DNA from: Sphaerisporangium rubeum
Lineage (GTDB): Bacteria; Actinomycetota; Actinomycetes; Streptosporangiales; Streptosporangiaceae
DNA length: 64,000 bases
NCBI RefSeq assembly: GCF_014207705.1
Contig: NZ_JACHIU010000001.1
Location: forward strand, 186,001 to 250,000
Direction of reading: 5' to 3'
The position numbers were made by a program, and so were the translations under genes. The notes under the pieces were generated by a model. That model did no database searches, had not been told where the DNA came from, and worked only from the letters and a program-made list of their open reading frames with translations. Shown here piece after piece: positions 17,844-27,036 of this stretch (position 1 is its first letter; each line of letters starts with the position of its first letter).

Positions 17844-17866
17844 ATGTATATCAGGTAGGAAATATT
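17844..17866 (+). promoter_or_regulatory. GGTAGGAA box, copy A, in sulfonate operon promoter
   Basis: TATATCAGGTAGGAAATATT lies 30 bases before the leader-peptide start. A weak TTGTGC (17831-17836) could be a -35. The box is shared with the sulfotransferase/LanC promoter gap. Confidence 0.5.
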
Positions 17867-17891
17867 GACTTATGGAGTGCGGAGCCGTAGC

Positions 17892-17975
17892 GTGAAGGAC
17901 ATGAGCCAGGGCCAATACCTGACCCGGCGCCCGTACGTGGACTTCGGGCGCGTCGTCGCCTCCCAGTGTCGTTGA
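17892..17975 (+). CDS. Regulatory leader peptide of the sulfonate operon
   Basis: A 27-codon frame (GTG after GGAG) ending just before a hairpin and the sulfonate transporter. The encoded peptide has YLTRRPYVDFGRVVASQCR at its end. This LTRRxHVDxxRVxSxxC pattern is, as I recall, the actinobacterial putative leader peptide found before sulfur-assimilation and sulfonate-uptake genes. The single Cys codon is next to last, so a ribosome short of charged Cys-tRNA would stall there. The 24-residue form starting at the ATG 17901 is an alternative. Expected function is in cis only. Confidence 0.8.
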   Translation: MKDMSQGQYLTRRPYVDFGRVVASQCR

Positions 17976-18000
17976 TCATCCGATCCGTCCTTCTCTCGCC

Positions 18001-18037
18001 CGGGGCCGGTGTGCGCGGCCGTAGCCGCCTCGCCCCG
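18001..18037 (+). promoter_or_regulatory. Candidate attenuator hairpin after leader peptide
   Basis: CGGGGC (18001-18006) pairs with GCCCCG (18032-18037), enclosing GCGGC-CGTA-GCCGC; a pyrimidine run TCTCTCCCCC follows. It begins 25 bases after the leader stop codon and lies before the transporter gene, the layout of a transcription attenuator without a strict poly-U tract. The rest of 17976-18149 holds no gene. Confidence 0.5.
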
Positions 18038-18149
18038 TCTCTCCCCCGCGTGGCCGACGACGCTCACGCCCCTTCCATGTGCTTTCGCATGTCCTCGCGC
18101 GCCACCAGAGCCGCGCGAGCATGCCGTTCTCCGTGAGGACGAGAATCCC

Positions 18150-19178
18150 GTGATCAGAATCAGGCAACTGCTGCTGTCCGCCGTGCTCGCCGGAGCGCTC
18201 GCGATCGCGCTCACCGGCTGCGGCGGCCAGGGGGCCGCGGCGACCGGCGGCGCCGGCGTCACCGAACTCCGTTACCAGGGCAGCGTCGGTCAAGTCACCT
18301 TCGCCGAGCTCGCCGCCGACCTCGGTTACCTCTCCGGTGTCAAGCTCAAGTGGATCGGCAACACCATCTCAGGGCCCCAGGACATCCAGTCCGTCGCCAC
18401 CGGCCAGATCGACTTCGGCGGCGCGTTCAACGGAGCGATCATCAAGCTCAGAGCCGCGAAGGCGCCGATCAAGGGGGTGATCGGCTACTACGGCTCCGAC
18501 AAGGAGAGCTTCAGCGGCTACTACGTCAAAGAGGACAGCCCGATCAGGACGGCGCGCGACCTGATCGGCAAGAAGATCGGCGTCAACACCCTCGGCGCGC
18601 ACCACGAGGCCGTGATCAAGGAGTACCTCAAGCGCAACGGCCTGACCCCCGCGGAGATCAAGCAGGTCGAGCTGGTCGTCGTCCCGCCGGTCAACACCGA
18701 GCAGGCCGTGCGGCAGGGGACGCTGGAGGTCGGCACGCTCGGCGGCGTGCTCAAGGACAAGGCGCTGGAACGCGGCGGGCTGCGGCCGCTGTTCACCGAC
18801 GTCGAGCTGTTCGGGCCGTTCACCGCGGGTGCCGTCGTGTTCCGTGAGGACTTCATCGCGCGCCACCCCGAGACGGTGAAGAAGTTCGTCGCGGGATTCG
18901 CCAAGGCCATCGACTGGGCCCAGACCCATCCCCGCGACGAAGTGATCGCCAAGTTCGAGCAGATCATCGCCGAGCGCGGACGCAACGAGGACGCGGGTGC
19001 GGTGAAGTTCTGGAAGAGCACCGGCATCGCCGGGAAGGGCGGGGTGATCGCCGACAGCGAGTTCACGACCTGGATCGACTGGCTGGAGCGTGAAGGCGAG
19101 ATCCGTCCCGGTCAGATCAAGCTCGGCGACCTGTACACCAACGAGTTCAACCCCTACGCGAACGGGAGCGTCTCATGA
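18150..19178 (+). CDS. ssuA: Sulfonate ABC transporter substrate-binding lipoprotein, SsuA-like
   Basis: A 342-residue lipoprotein. The signal peptide runs through LLLSAVLAGALAIALTGC, with the lipobox LTGC placing the lipidated Cys near residue 24. The mature part has the NMT1/SsuA layout: LRYQGSVGQVTFAELAADLG, split as LRYQGSVGQ and FAELAADLGYL, GNTISGPQDIQSVATGQIDFG and GKKIGVNTLGAHHEAVIKEYL. These correspond to the sulfonate- and taurine-binding proteins. I chose the GTG at 18150 (GAGGA upstream); the longer frame back to 18009 would hide the signal peptide. It delivers an organosulfur substrate to SsuBC. Confidence 0.85.
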   Translation: MIRIRQLLLSAVLAGALAIALTGCGGQGAAATGGAGVTELRYQGSVGQVTFAELAADLGYLSGVKLKWIGNTISGPQDIQSVATGQIDFGGAFNGAIIKLRAAKAPIKGVIGYYGSDKESFSGYYVKEDSPIRTARDLIGKKIGVNTLGAHHEAVIKEYLKRNGLTPAEIKQVELVVVPPVNTEQAVRQGTLEVGTLGGVLKDKALERGGLRPLFTDVELFGPFTAGAVVFREDFIARHPETVKKFVAGFAKAIDWAQTHPRDEVIAKFEQIIAERGRNEDAGAVKFWKSTGIAGKGGVIADSEFTTWIDWLEREGEIRPGQIKLGDLYTNEFNPYANGSVS

Positions 19179-20008
19179 CCGCCACCCTCGACCAGGCCTT
19201 CTCCTTGGAACCGGCCACGGCGCTACCGAAGATCAGCATCAGGGACGTGCGCAAGGAGTTCCCCGTGCGGGACGGCGGCCGGCCGTTCGCCGCGCTGACC
19301 GGCATCTCGCTCGACGTGCGCGCCGGGGAGTTCCTCACGCTGGTCGGGCCGAGCGGGTGCGGCAAGTCCACGCTGCTCGACCTGGTGGCGGGCCTGACCA
19401 CGCCGACGTCAGGGGAGATCCTGCTGGACGGCGTGCCGATCGGCGGGCCGGGGCTGGACCGCGGCATCGTGTTCCAGCAATACGCGCTGTTCCCCTGGCG
19501 CACCGCGCTGGCCAACATCGAGTTCGGCCTGGAGTCCAAGCGGGTGCCGCGACGCGAACGCGCCGAGCTGGCACGGCACTACCTGGAACTGGTCGGGCTG
19601 ACCGGTTTCGGCGAGCGCTACCCACACGAGCTGTCCGGCGGCATGCGGCAGCGGGTCGCCATCGCGCGCAGCCTGGCGTTCGACCCGCAGGTTCTGCTGA
19701 TGGACGAGCCGTTCGCCGCGCTCGACGCGCAGACCCGTGAGTCGCTCCAGGAGGAGCTGCTGCACATCTGGGACAAGACCGGCAAGACCATCGTCTTCAT
19801 CACGCACGGCATCGACGAGGCGGTCTACCTCGGTCAGCGGGTGGCGGTGATGACCGCGCGGCCCGGCCGCATCAAGGAGATCTTCCACGTCGACTTCGAC
19901 TCCCGCGACGGCGACCTGCGCGCCAACCCCGCCTTCGGCGAGTACCGCCACCACGTGTGGACGCTATTGCGCGAGGACGAGACCCCGCGTGAGGCCCGCC
20001 GTGGCTGA
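19175..20008 (+). CDS. ssuB: Sulfonate ABC transporter ATP-binding protein
   Basis: A 277-residue ATPase overlapping ssuA by 4 bp (ATGA). Walker A GPSGCGKST near residues 57-65, Q-loop VFQQYALFPWRT, signature ELSGGMRQR, Walker B VLLMDEPFAALD and H-loop FITHGIDEAV are intact. The FPWRT after the Q-loop and the LGQRVAVMTARPGRIKE end are typical of the SsuB/TauB/NrtD importer class. Confidence 0.9.
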   Translation: MTATLDQAFSLEPATALPKISIRDVRKEFPVRDGGRPFAALTGISLDVRAGEFLTLVGPSGCGKSTLLDLVAGLTTPTSGEILLDGVPIGGPGLDRGIVFQQYALFPWRTALANIEFGLESKRVPRRERAELARHYLELVGLTGFGERYPHELSGGMRQRVAIARSLAFDPQVLLMDEPFAALDAQTRESLQEELLHIWDKTGKTIVFITHGIDEAVYLGQRVAVMTARPGRIKEIFHVDFDSRDGDLRANPAFGEYRHHVWTLLREDETPREARRG

Positions 20009-20945
20009 CACGCGCACCGCACCGGAGACCGCCGGCGGCACGAGTGTGGCCCTCGCCGAGGGGACCCCTGAGGAGAAGCAGGAGGAGTACCCCGGCGACG
20101 TCCACTGGTACGACCTCCCCGACGACGACGCCGCGCCTGAGGAGGACGAGCGGCGACGGGCCTCGTGGCGGCGGTTGTGGAGCGCGGTGAGCCGCGGCGG
20201 CTCACGCGCGGCGCGCAACTCGTTCGCCGTCGTGCTGCTGCTCGCGGTCTGGGAGACCCTGCCCCGGATCGGCGTGGTGGACCGGGTCTTCGTGCCGCCG
20301 TTCTCCGAGGACCTCGTCGCGTGGTACGACCTGCTGCTCAGCGGACAGCTCGGTGAGCACTTCCAGGCCTCGGTGATCAGGTCGCTGTCGGGCTTCGGGC
20401 TGGCCATCGCGCTCGCCGTCCCGCTGGGGCTCGTCATCGGCTGGTACAAACCGGTGGCCGACCTGCTCACACCGCTGCTGGAACTGTTCCGCAACACCTC
20501 GCCGATCGCACTGCTGCCGGTGTTCATCCTGATCCTCGGCCTGGGGGAGCCCTCCAAGATCACCTTCGTGCTGTACGCCTGCGCGTGGCCGATCCTGCTC
20601 AACACCGTCAGCGGCGTGAAGACCGTGGAGCCGATGCTGATCAAGTCGGCCAGGTCCATGGGGCTCGGCCCCGTCACGCTCTTCCGCAAGGTGATCCTGC
20701 CGGCGGCCGTGCCGACCATCTTCACCGGCATCCGGCTGGCCGGAGCGTACTCGATCCTCGTGCTGCTCATCGCGGAGATGGTCGGCGCCAAGGCCGGCCT
20801 CGGCTACCTCATCAACGACGCGCAGGCCAGTTTCCGCATCCCCGACATGTACGCCGGGATCATCACGATCTCCGTGGTCGGACTCTCGTTCAACCTGCTG
20901 CTGCTCCTCGTCGAGCGCCGTTTCTCCACCTGGAGGACCACCTGA
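19989..20945 (+). CDS. ssuC: Sulfonate ABC transporter permease
   Basis: A 318-residue permease of the SsuC/TauC family, overlapping ssuB by 20 bp. An acidic, Pro/Glu-rich cytosolic N-terminus of about 65 residues is longer than usual and precedes the membrane core. About six hydrophobic segments follow. The EAA loop that touches the ATPase is visible as SARSMGLGPVTLFRKVILP followed by AAVPTIFTGIRLA. A second GTG at 20001 is an alternative start. The stop codon shares its last base with the monooxygenase ATG. Confidence 0.88.
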   Translation: MRPAVADTRTAPETAGGTSVALAEGTPEEKQEEYPGDVHWYDLPDDDAAPEEDERRRASWRRLWSAVSRGGSRAARNSFAVVLLLAVWETLPRIGVVDRVFVPPFSEDLVAWYDLLLSGQLGEHFQASVIRSLSGFGLAIALAVPLGLVIGWYKPVADLLTPLLELFRNTSPIALLPVFILILGLGEPSKITFVLYACAWPILLNTVSGVKTVEPMLIKSARSMGLGPVTLFRKVILPAAVPTIFTGIRLAGAYSILVLLIAEMVGAKAGLGYLINDAQASFRIPDMYAGIITISVVGLSFNLLLLLVERRFSTWRTT

Positions 20946-22294
20946 TGTCCCGCCGTCAGCTGCACCTGAACGCCTTCCTCATGGGAGTGGGTCACCACGA
21001 GGCCGCGTGGCGCCACCCCCGCACCGACCCGGCCCTGATCACCGATGTGCGGCACTACCAGCGGCTCGCCGAGATCGCCGAACGCGGCACGCTGGACTCG
21101 GTGTTCCTCGCCGACGGACTCGCCCTGCAGGGAGACGTCCGGCACAACGCGCTCGGCACGCTCGAACCGCTCACGCTGCTGTCGGCGCTCGCGGCGGTCA
21201 CCGAGCACGTCGGCCTGATCGCCACCGTGTCCACGACGTACAACGAGCCGTTCCACGTGGCGCGCAAGTTCGCCTCGCTCGACCACATCAGCGGCGGCCG
21301 CGCCGGCTGGAACATCGTCACCTCCGCCGGCGAGGCCGAGGCCCACAACTTCGGCATCGAACGGCCCGCGCACGCCGCGCGGTACCGGCGGGCCACCGAG
21401 TTCCTCGACGTGGTCACCAAGCTGTGGGACAGCTGGGAGGACGACGCCGTCCTGCGTGACCGCCGCGCCGGCAGGTACGCCGACTCGGCGAAGATCCACC
21501 CGATCCGGCACGCCGGGGACCACTTCGGTGTCGCCGGGCCGCTCAACATCGCACGATCCCCGCAGGGCCACCCGCTGCTCGTGCAGGCCGGCTCGTCGCG
21601 GGACGGCATCGAGTTCGCCGCGCGGCACGCCGAGGCGGTGTTCACCGCGCAGCAGACCCTGGCGGACGGCCAGGCGTTCTACGCGGACCTCAAGGGACGC
21701 CTCGCCGGGTACGGCAGGCGGCCCGAGCAGGTCCTCGTGCTGCCGGGGATCTCGCCGATCATCGGCTCGACCGAGCGCGAGGCGCTGCGGCTTTCGAAGG
21801 AGCTGGAGGACCTCATCATCCCGGCCTACGGCCTGGCCCAGCTCTCGCAGATGACCGGCATCCACCTCGGCGAGGACGACCTCGACCGGCCGCTGCCCGA
21901 CGTCGGCGTGGAGACCGAAGGCGCGCAGAGCCGCCGCAGGCTCGTCGTCGAGCTGGCCCGCAGGGAGAACCTCACCGTGCGGCAGCTGCTCGGCCGCCTC
22001 GCCGGTGGCCGGGGACACCGCGTGGTGGCGGGGACACCTGAGCAGATCGCCGACCAGATCCAGCTGTGGTTCGAGAACGGCGCCGCGGACGGCTTCAACA
22101 TCATGCCGCCGGTGCTCCCCGACGGCTTGTCGATCTTCGTGGACCATGTGGTGCCGGAGCTCCGGTCCCGCGGCCTGTTCCGCACCGAGTACACCGGCCG
22201 TACCTTGCGGGAGAACTACGGCCTCGGACGTCCGCCGTCCCGCTTCGCCGGCGCGGACGGCGCCGGACAAAGAGACCTGGTGGTGGCGTCGTGA
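20945..22294 (+). CDS. FMNH2-dependent monooxygenase, NtaA/SnaA/DszA family
   Basis: A 449-residue luciferase-like TIM-barrel monooxygenase. GGAGG precedes the ATG. It shows the family's opening LHLNAFLMGVGHHEAAWRHP (HLNAF...GHH.AAWR), then DSVFLADGLA, LATVSTTYNEPFHVARKF-type block (ATVSTTYNEPFHVARKFASL), RAGWNIVTSAGEAEAHNFG and HYRRATEF-like RRATEFLDVV. This class includes nitrilotriacetate, dibenzothiophene-sulfone and dimethylsulfide monooxygenases. It needs reduced FMN from a separate reductase, and two such genes follow. In this operon it most likely cleaves a C-S bond to release sulfite; the substrate is not known. Confidence 0.88.
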   Translation: MSRRQLHLNAFLMGVGHHEAAWRHPRTDPALITDVRHYQRLAEIAERGTLDSVFLADGLALQGDVRHNALGTLEPLTLLSALAAVTEHVGLIATVSTTYNEPFHVARKFASLDHISGGRAGWNIVTSAGEAEAHNFGIERPAHAARYRRATEFLDVVTKLWDSWEDDAVLRDRRAGRYADSAKIHPIRHAGDHFGVAGPLNIARSPQGHPLLVQAGSSRDGIEFAARHAEAVFTAQQTLADGQAFYADLKGRLAGYGRRPEQVLVLPGISPIIGSTEREALRLSKELEDLIIPAYGLAQLSQMTGIHLGEDDLDRPLPDVGVETEGAQSRRRLVVELARRENLTVRQLLGRLAGGRGHRVVAGTPEQIADQIQLWFENGAADGFNIMPPVLPDGLSIFVDHVVPELRSRGLFRTEYTGRTLRENYGLGRPPSRFAGADGAGQRDLVVAS

Positions 22295-22818
22295 GCGGCC
22301 TCGTCGCACTGATCGGCAACCCGAGGGCCGGGTCGAGGACCCGCACGGTGGCGTTGCGCGCCGCGGAGGTGGTCGGCGGACGCGCCGGCCTCACCGAGCC
22401 TCTGGAGGTCGTGGACCTCGCCGCGCTCGGCCCGCACCTGCTGTCCCCCACGCCGTCACCCGGCGTGGAGGTGGCGCTCGAACTGGTGGCAGGCGCGCGG
22501 GTGCTGCTCGTCGCGAGCCCCACCTACAAGGCCACCTACACCGGGCTGCTCAAGGCGTTCCTCGACCGGCTGCCGCCGCGTGCGCTGCGCGGCACCGTCG
22601 CGCTGCCGCTGCTCGTCATGGGTGACCCCCGCCACGCACTGGCCGTCGACGTGCACCTGCGGCCGCTGCTGCTCGAACTCGGCGCCACCGTGCCGACCCC
22701 CGGCCTCCCGCTGATCGAGGCGCAGATCCCCGACCTGGACGCGGTGCTCGCCGAGTGGGCCGACCAGGTGGCCCCCCAGGTGGCCGCCTCGGTGCTGCGG
22801 CAGGGGGCGGGGACGTGA
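22291..22818 (+). CDS. NAD(P)H-dependent FMN reductase, flavodoxin fold (SsuE-like)
   Basis: A 175-residue flavodoxin-like reductase. The FMN-phosphate loop is GNPRAGSRTRTVALRAAE, followed by ARVLLVASPTYKATYTGLLK, the hallmark of NADPH-dependent FMN reductases such as SsuE. GTG start overlaps the monooxygenase stop by 4 bp. It supplies FMNH2 to the monooxygenase. Confidence 0.88.
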   Translation: MSGLVALIGNPRAGSRTRTVALRAAEVVGGRAGLTEPLEVVDLAALGPHLLSPTPSPGVEVALELVAGARVLLVASPTYKATYTGLLKAFLDRLPPRALRGTVALPLLVMGDPRHALAVDVHLRPLLLELGATVPTPGLPLIEAQIPDLDAVLAEWADQVAPQVAASVLRQGAGT

Positions 22819-23321
22819 CGGAGATCCTGCCGGGCCCCGCCGTCGACCCGGCGCGGTTCCGCCGGGTGCTGTCCGCGCACGCCGCGGGGGTCGTCGTCAT
22901 CACCGGCCAGACCGAAGGCATCCCGGCCGGCCTGACCGCCACGTCGTTCTCGTCGGTCAGCCTTGAGCCGCCGCTGGTGTGCTTCTACGTCGACCAGAAC
23001 TCGACCACCTGGCCGAAGCTCAAGGACGCCGACCAGTTCGCGGTGAACATCCTGGCCGGGAACCAGGCCGAACTGGCCGCGCGGTTCGCACGGCCCGGCA
23101 TCGACCGGTTCGCCGAGCCGACCCGCTGGCGGCCAGGTCCGCTCGGCACGCCGCTGCTCCGCGACACCGCGGGCCACCTGTTGTGCACGCCGTACACCAG
23201 CCTCGACATCGGCGACCACATCCTCGTCATCGGCCTCGTCACCGACGCGCTGGTGCACGAGCCCGACCAGCCGCTGCTGTACCACCGGGGACGTTTCGGG
23301 AGGTTCATGCCGCACAACTGA
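22815..23321 (+). CDS. Flavin reductase-like split-barrel protein
   Basis: A 168-residue flavin reductase domain protein (HpaC/DszD type). It has the FRRVLSAHAAGVVVITG opening, GLTATSFSSVSLEPPLVCFYVD split as GLTATSFSSVSLEPP, and a C-terminal PDQPLLYHRGRFG. GTG start overlaps the previous gene by 4 bp. Having this second, structurally unrelated reductase in the same operon is unusual; it could serve the same monooxygenase or act on another flavin. Confidence 0.85.
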   Translation: MTEILPGPAVDPARFRRVLSAHAAGVVVITGQTEGIPAGLTATSFSSVSLEPPLVCFYVDQNSTTWPKLKDADQFAVNILAGNQAELAARFARPGIDRFAEPTRWRPGPLGTPLLRDTAGHLLCTPYTSLDIGDHILVIGLVTDALVHEPDQPLLYHRGRFGRFMPHN

Positions 23322-23328
23322 CGTGCGC

Positions 23329-23375
23329 TACACGTGTGTATAGTGTGCTGTACACGCGAGTAGGAACCTGTACAG
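23329..23375. promoter_or_regulatory. Candidate TetR operator/promoter region
   Basis: TACAC-GT-GTGTA (23329-23340) is a perfect dyad overlapping a TATAGT -10-like hexamer (23339-23344). GCTGTACAC (23347) and CCTGTACAG (23367, with the palindrome CTGTACAG) repeat TGTACA downstream. All precede the TetR start at 23389, as expected for autorepression. Confidence 0.45.
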
Positions 23376-23388
23376 ATGTGGAGCGAGC

Positions 23389-24087
23389 ATGGTGGCAGGC
23401 CCGTCCCCGGCGGCCGAGGATCTGACGGCCCGAGCCCGGATACGTGACGCGGCTCTCCAGCTGTTCGCCGAGCGTGGCATCGGTAAGGCCCCCATCCGGG
23501 ACATCGCCGCCGAGGCGGGGGTGTCCCCGGGGCTGGTCCGCCACCATTTCGGCTCCAAGGAGGCGCTGCGCGACGCGTGCGACGCCTACGCCATGGACCG
23601 GCTGGACGAGATCCGCGCGGAGCTCTTCCAGGCAGGCCACGTCAACTCCGGTTTCCTGATCGAGGTCCATCCGTCGGTGCTGCGCCTGCAGCGCTACCTC
23701 GTACGGTCCATGATGGACGGCTCCGACCGGGCCACGGCGATGTTCGACCGCAACCTCAGGCTCGGCGAGGAGTGGCTGGCCGAGCAGGGCATCGCCGTGT
23801 CCGACCCACGGGCCTACGTGGCCGTGATGCTCGTCATGCAAATGGGGCTCTACACCATGCACGAGCAGCTCTCCCGCGTACTCGGCGCCGATGTGCAGGA
23901 GACCGAGGGATACGTCCGCATGACACGGGGGCTGGTGGATTTCTACTCGCACGCTCTGCTCAGCCCGGAGGTCGCGGCGGAGCTGCACGCCACGCTGGAG
24001 CGGCTCCAGCGCGGTTCCCCCACAGGCGGCGCGCGGCACACCGCGCACCCGAAGGAGTACGACGATGACCGAGGCGATCCACGCTGA
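23389..24087 (+). CDS. TetR-family transcriptional regulator
   Basis: A 232-residue repressor-type protein. The DNA-binding helix-turn-helix spans about residues 15-65: [34 protein letters not shown] and [10 protein letters not shown]. The C-terminal ligand domain is helical with no recognisable ligand. It overlaps the ABC ATPase gene by 23 bp and so controls, and is co-transcribed with, a drug-type exporter. Confidence 0.88.
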   Translation: MVAGPSPAAEDLTARARIRDAALQLFAERGIGKAPIRDIAAEAGVSPGLVRHHFGSKEALRDACDAYAMDRLDEIRAELFQAGHVNSGFLIEVHPSVLRLQRYLVRSMMDGSDRATAMFDRNLRLGEEWLAEQGIAVSDPRAYVAVMLVMQMGLYTMHEQLSRVLGADVQETEGYVRMTRGLVDFYSHALLSPEVAAELHATLERLQRGSPTGGARHTAHPKEYDDDRGDPR

Positions 24088-24982
24088 GGGCTTGGTCAAG
24101 ACATTCGGCCGCACCCGCGCGCTCGACGGGCTGGACCTGTCGGTGCGCACCGGAGAGGCCCATGGTTTCCTCGGACCGAACGGCGCCGGGAAGACCACCA
24201 CGATCCGTGTCCTGCTCGGCCTGATCCGGCCGGACGCCGGGACCGTACGGCTGCTCGGCGGCGACCCCTGGGCCGACGCCACCGCGCTCCACCGCAGGCT
24301 CGCCTACGTACCCGGCGACGTGACCCTGTGGCCGGGCCTGTCCGGCGGCGAGATCATCGACCTGCTCGGCCGGCTGCGCGGGGGGCTGAACAAGCGGCGG
24401 CGCGACGAGCTGCTCGGCCGGTTCGACCTGGACCCCTGCAAGAAGGGCCGCGCCTACTCCAAAGGCAACAGGCAGAAGGTCGCACTGGTCGCCGCGCTGT
24501 CGTCCGACGTGGAGCTGCTTCTGCTCGACGAGCCGACCTCCGGCCTCGACCCGCTGATGGAGGAGGTGTTCCGCGAGGTCGTGCGCGAGGAGCTGCGCCG
24601 GGGTGATCGCACGGTGCTGTTGTCGAGCCACATCCTGTCCGAGGTCGAGGCCCTGTGCCACCGGGTCACCATCGTGCGCGAGGGCCGGGCCGTCGAGAGC
24701 GGCACCCTGGACGGCCTGCGTCACCTCACCCGCACCTCCATCGACGCCGAACTGTCCACCCCGGTCCCCGGCCTCGCCGATCTGGACGGCGTGCACGGCC
24801 TGCGCGCCGACGGCGGCCACGTGCGGTTCGAGGTGGACCCCGGCGCGCTGGACCCGGCCCTGCGGCAACTCGCCGCCGCCGGAGTGCGCAGCCTCGTGAG
24901 CAGGCCGCCGACCCTGGAGGAGCTGTTCCTGCGCCACTACGAGCGCGACGGCGCGACGAGCGCGGCGGAGACGGTCCGATGA
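24065..24982 (+). CDS. ABC exporter ATP-binding protein (antibiotic efflux type)
   Basis: A 305-residue ATPase of the DrrA/NatA class. AAGGAG precedes the ATG. Walker [10 protein letters not shown], the Q-loop region [20 protein letters not shown], signature YSKGNRQKV (a weak LSGGQ variant as usual for this class), Walker [14 protein letters not shown] and the H-loop LLSSHIL are seen. The C-terminal domain ends in [10 protein letters not shown], typical of polyketide-antibiotic exporters such as tetronasin TnrB2. Confidence 0.88.
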   Translation: MTEAIHAEGLVKTFGRTRALDGLDLSVRTGEAHGFLGPNGAGKTTTIRVLLGLIRPDAGTVRLLGGDPWADATALHRRLAYVPGDVTLWPGLSGGEIIDLLGRLRGGLNKRRRDELLGRFDLDPCKKGRAYSKGNRQKVALVAALSSDVELLLLDEPTSGLDPLMEEVFREVVREELRRGDRTVLLSSHILSEVEALCHRVTIVREGRAVESGTLDGLRHLTRTSIDAELSTPVPGLADLDGVHGLRADGGHVRFEVDPGALDPALRQLAAAGVRSLVSRPPTLEELFLRHYERDGATSAAETVR

Positions 24983-26586
24983 ACGCCTTGGCGGGGACCG
25001 GGAAGCTGGCACGCCTCATCCTGCGGCGCGACCGCGTCCTCATGCCGCTGTGGGTGATCGTCCTCGGGGTCGTGCCGGTCTCGTACGTCGTGTCGATCAA
25101 CGAGTTGTTCCCGACGGCCGAGGGACGCCAGGGATACGCCGACGCCAGCACGGGGAACGCCGGCTTCATCGCGCTGTACGGGCCGTTGACCGGGTCGAGC
25201 GTCGGCGAGCTGGTCGCGTGGCGCGCCGGGTTCATCCCGGTCGTCATCGGCCTGTTCAGCCTCCTCACCGTCATCCGGCACACCAGGACCGAGGAGGAGA
25301 CCGGCCGCCGCGAACTGCTCGGCGCCACGGTGACCGGACGGCACGCGGGCCTCGCCGCCGCGGTGCTCACGACCGGAGCCGCCGGCGCCGTGCTCGGCGT
25401 GATCCTGGCGCTCGGCATGCTCGGACAGGGACTTCCCGCCACCGGCTCCTGGCTGTTCGGCCTGCAGTTCGCGGTGTGCGGCTGGGTGTTCACCGCGGTC
25501 GGCGCCGTGGCCGCGCAGCTCACCGAGAGCGCCGGCGGCGCCAGGACCTTCGCCGTCGTCACCCTCGGCGTGGTGTACGTCCTCCGGCTCACCGGCGACG
25601 TCAGCGCTCTTTCCGGCGGACCGCTGTCGTGGCTGACCTGGCTGTCGCCGATCGGCTGGGGCCAGAAGATCGCGCCGTACAGCGGTGACGACCCGGCGCC
25701 GGCCGTGCTCGCGGTGGCCGTCGCCGTGGCGCTCGTCGTGGCGGCCGTCGTCCTCGCCGCGCGCCGCGACGTCGGCGCCGGCCTGCTGCCGCCGCGGCTC
25801 GGTCCCGCGTACGCCGGGCCCGGCCTGCGCTCACCGCTGGCGCTCGCCTGGCGGCTGCACCGCGGCCTGCTCGCGGGGTGGCTCGCGACGTTCGCCGTGG
25901 TGGGCCTGCTGCTCGGCGGCGTCGCCGACAGCGTCGGCGACCTGGTGGCGGCCAGCCGGGAGATGTCCGACATCGTCGCGCGGCTCGGCGGCGTGAGCGG
26001 CCTGGTCGACGGCTACATCTCCGCCATGATGAACCTGTTCGGCCTGATCGCCGCGGCGTACGGCGTCCAGGCCACCTTGCGGCTGCGTACCGAGGAGAGC
26101 GAGGGCCGCGCCGAGCCGGTGCTCGGCACCGCGAGCGGCCGGCTGCGCTGGGCCGGCAGCCACCTGGTGTTCGCCGCGGTCGGCCCCGCCGCCGCGCTCG
26201 TCACCTCGGGACTGGCGCTCGGGCTGGGCTTCGGCATGAGCGCCGGCGACGTCGGCGGCCAGGTCGCACGGGTGCTGCCTGGAGCGCTCGCGCAGCTGCC
26301 GGCCGTGTGGGTGCTGACCGCCGTGGCGGTCCTGCTGACCGGCCTGCTGCCACGCCTGGCCACTGTGAGCTGGGCCGCGCTCGCGCTGTGCCTGTTGATC
26401 AGCCTGGTCGGCGGCGCGATCGGCGTGGACCGCTGGGTGCTGGACATCTCACCGTTCACCCACGTGCCGCATCTGCCGGGTGGCGAGGTGACCGCGACCC
26501 CACTCGTGACGCTGACGGCCGTCGCGGCCCTGCTCGCCGTCGCGGGCCTGGCGGCGCTACGGCGCCGCGACATGCCTGTCCTGTGA
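24979..26586 (+). CDS. ABC exporter permease (polyketide-antibiotic-exporter type)
   Basis: A 535-residue membrane protein with about twelve hydrophobic segments in two halves, for example [13 protein letters not shown] near the start and [18 protein letters not shown] late. It contains [20 protein letters not shown] and [19 protein letters not shown], the repeated TEE.G..E.....VGR blocks of antibiotic exporter permeases. It overlaps the ATPase by 4 bp. The true start is the ATG at 24979; a longer frame to 24655 overlaps the ATPase. The substrate is unknown, perhaps a host antibiotic. Confidence 0.88.
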   Translation: MNALAGTGKLARLILRRDRVLMPLWVIVLGVVPVSYVVSINELFPTAEGRQGYADASTGNAGFIALYGPLTGSSVGELVAWRAGFIPVVIGLFSLLTVIRHTRTEEETGRRELLGATVTGRHAGLAAAVLTTGAAGAVLGVILALGMLGQGLPATGSWLFGLQFAVCGWVFTAVGAVAAQLTESAGGARTFAVVTLGVVYVLRLTGDVSALSGGPLSWLTWLSPIGWGQKIAPYSGDDPAPAVLAVAVAVALVVAAVVLAARRDVGAGLLPPRLGPAYAGPGLRSPLALAWRLHRGLLAGWLATFAVVGLLLGGVADSVGDLVAASREMSDIVARLGGVSGLVDGYISAMMNLFGLIAAAYGVQATLRLRTEESEGRAEPVLGTASGRLRWAGSHLVFAAVGPAAALVTSGLALGLGFGMSAGDVGGQVARVLPGALAQLPAVWVLTAVAVLLTGLLPRLATVSWAALALCLLISLVGGAIGVDRWVLDISPFTHVPHLPGGEVTATPLVTLTAVAALLAVAGLAALRRRDMPVL

Positions 26587-26597
26587 GGAGGGTCCGG

Positions 26598-27017
26598 CTA
26601 CGAGCGTGCGCGGACGATCTCCCTGAGGTCCTGGTGGTTGAGGTAGAAGACGATGCGCAGGGTGCCGTCCGGTGCGCGGTGCAGGATGTAGGCGGAGGAG
26701 AGGTCCAGTGGCTCGCCGCCTGGGGTCGCCGGGGTGCCCTGCCAGCGGGTGTCGACGAGGATGTAGTGGTCGTCGAGTCTGGTCTCGGTGAGGGAGGTGA
26801 GGTGGATGGAGCCGACGCCTATGGAGGCGAAGAGTTTCTCGCGTGCGGGGAGTGCGGCGAGGAAGGCGGACCTGGGTACGGGCTGGGTGCCGGATGGGTC
26901 GGCGCTGAGGAAGGTGTCGGCGAACTGGGTGGAGATGGCGGTGGTGTCCAGGGTGTCGCCGGCGCGGGAGAACTCCTCGAAGAAGGTGCGGACCTCTTCG
27001 CTGACCTGGTCGGACAT
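26598..27017 (-). CDS. NTF2-like (SnoaL/DUF4440-type) protein
   Basis: A 139-residue single-domain alpha+beta cone protein: FFEEFSRAGDTLDTTAIST-type helix, then a strand pattern ending ILHRAPDGTLRIVFYLNHQDL. This fold is used by SnoaL cyclases, isomerases and stress proteins, so function is open. It lies 19 bp after the MarR gene on the same strand and is convergent with the exporter permease. Confidence 0.75.
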   Translation of the reverse strand: MSDQVSEEVRTFFEEFSRAGDTLDTTAISTQFADTFLSADPSGTQPVPRSAFLAALPAREKLFASIGVGSIHLTSLTETRLDDHYILVDTRWQGTPATPGGEPLDLSSAYILHRAPDGTLRIVFYLNHQDLREIVRARS

Positions 27018-27036
27018 CGGGGCTCCTCGTGGGGGG

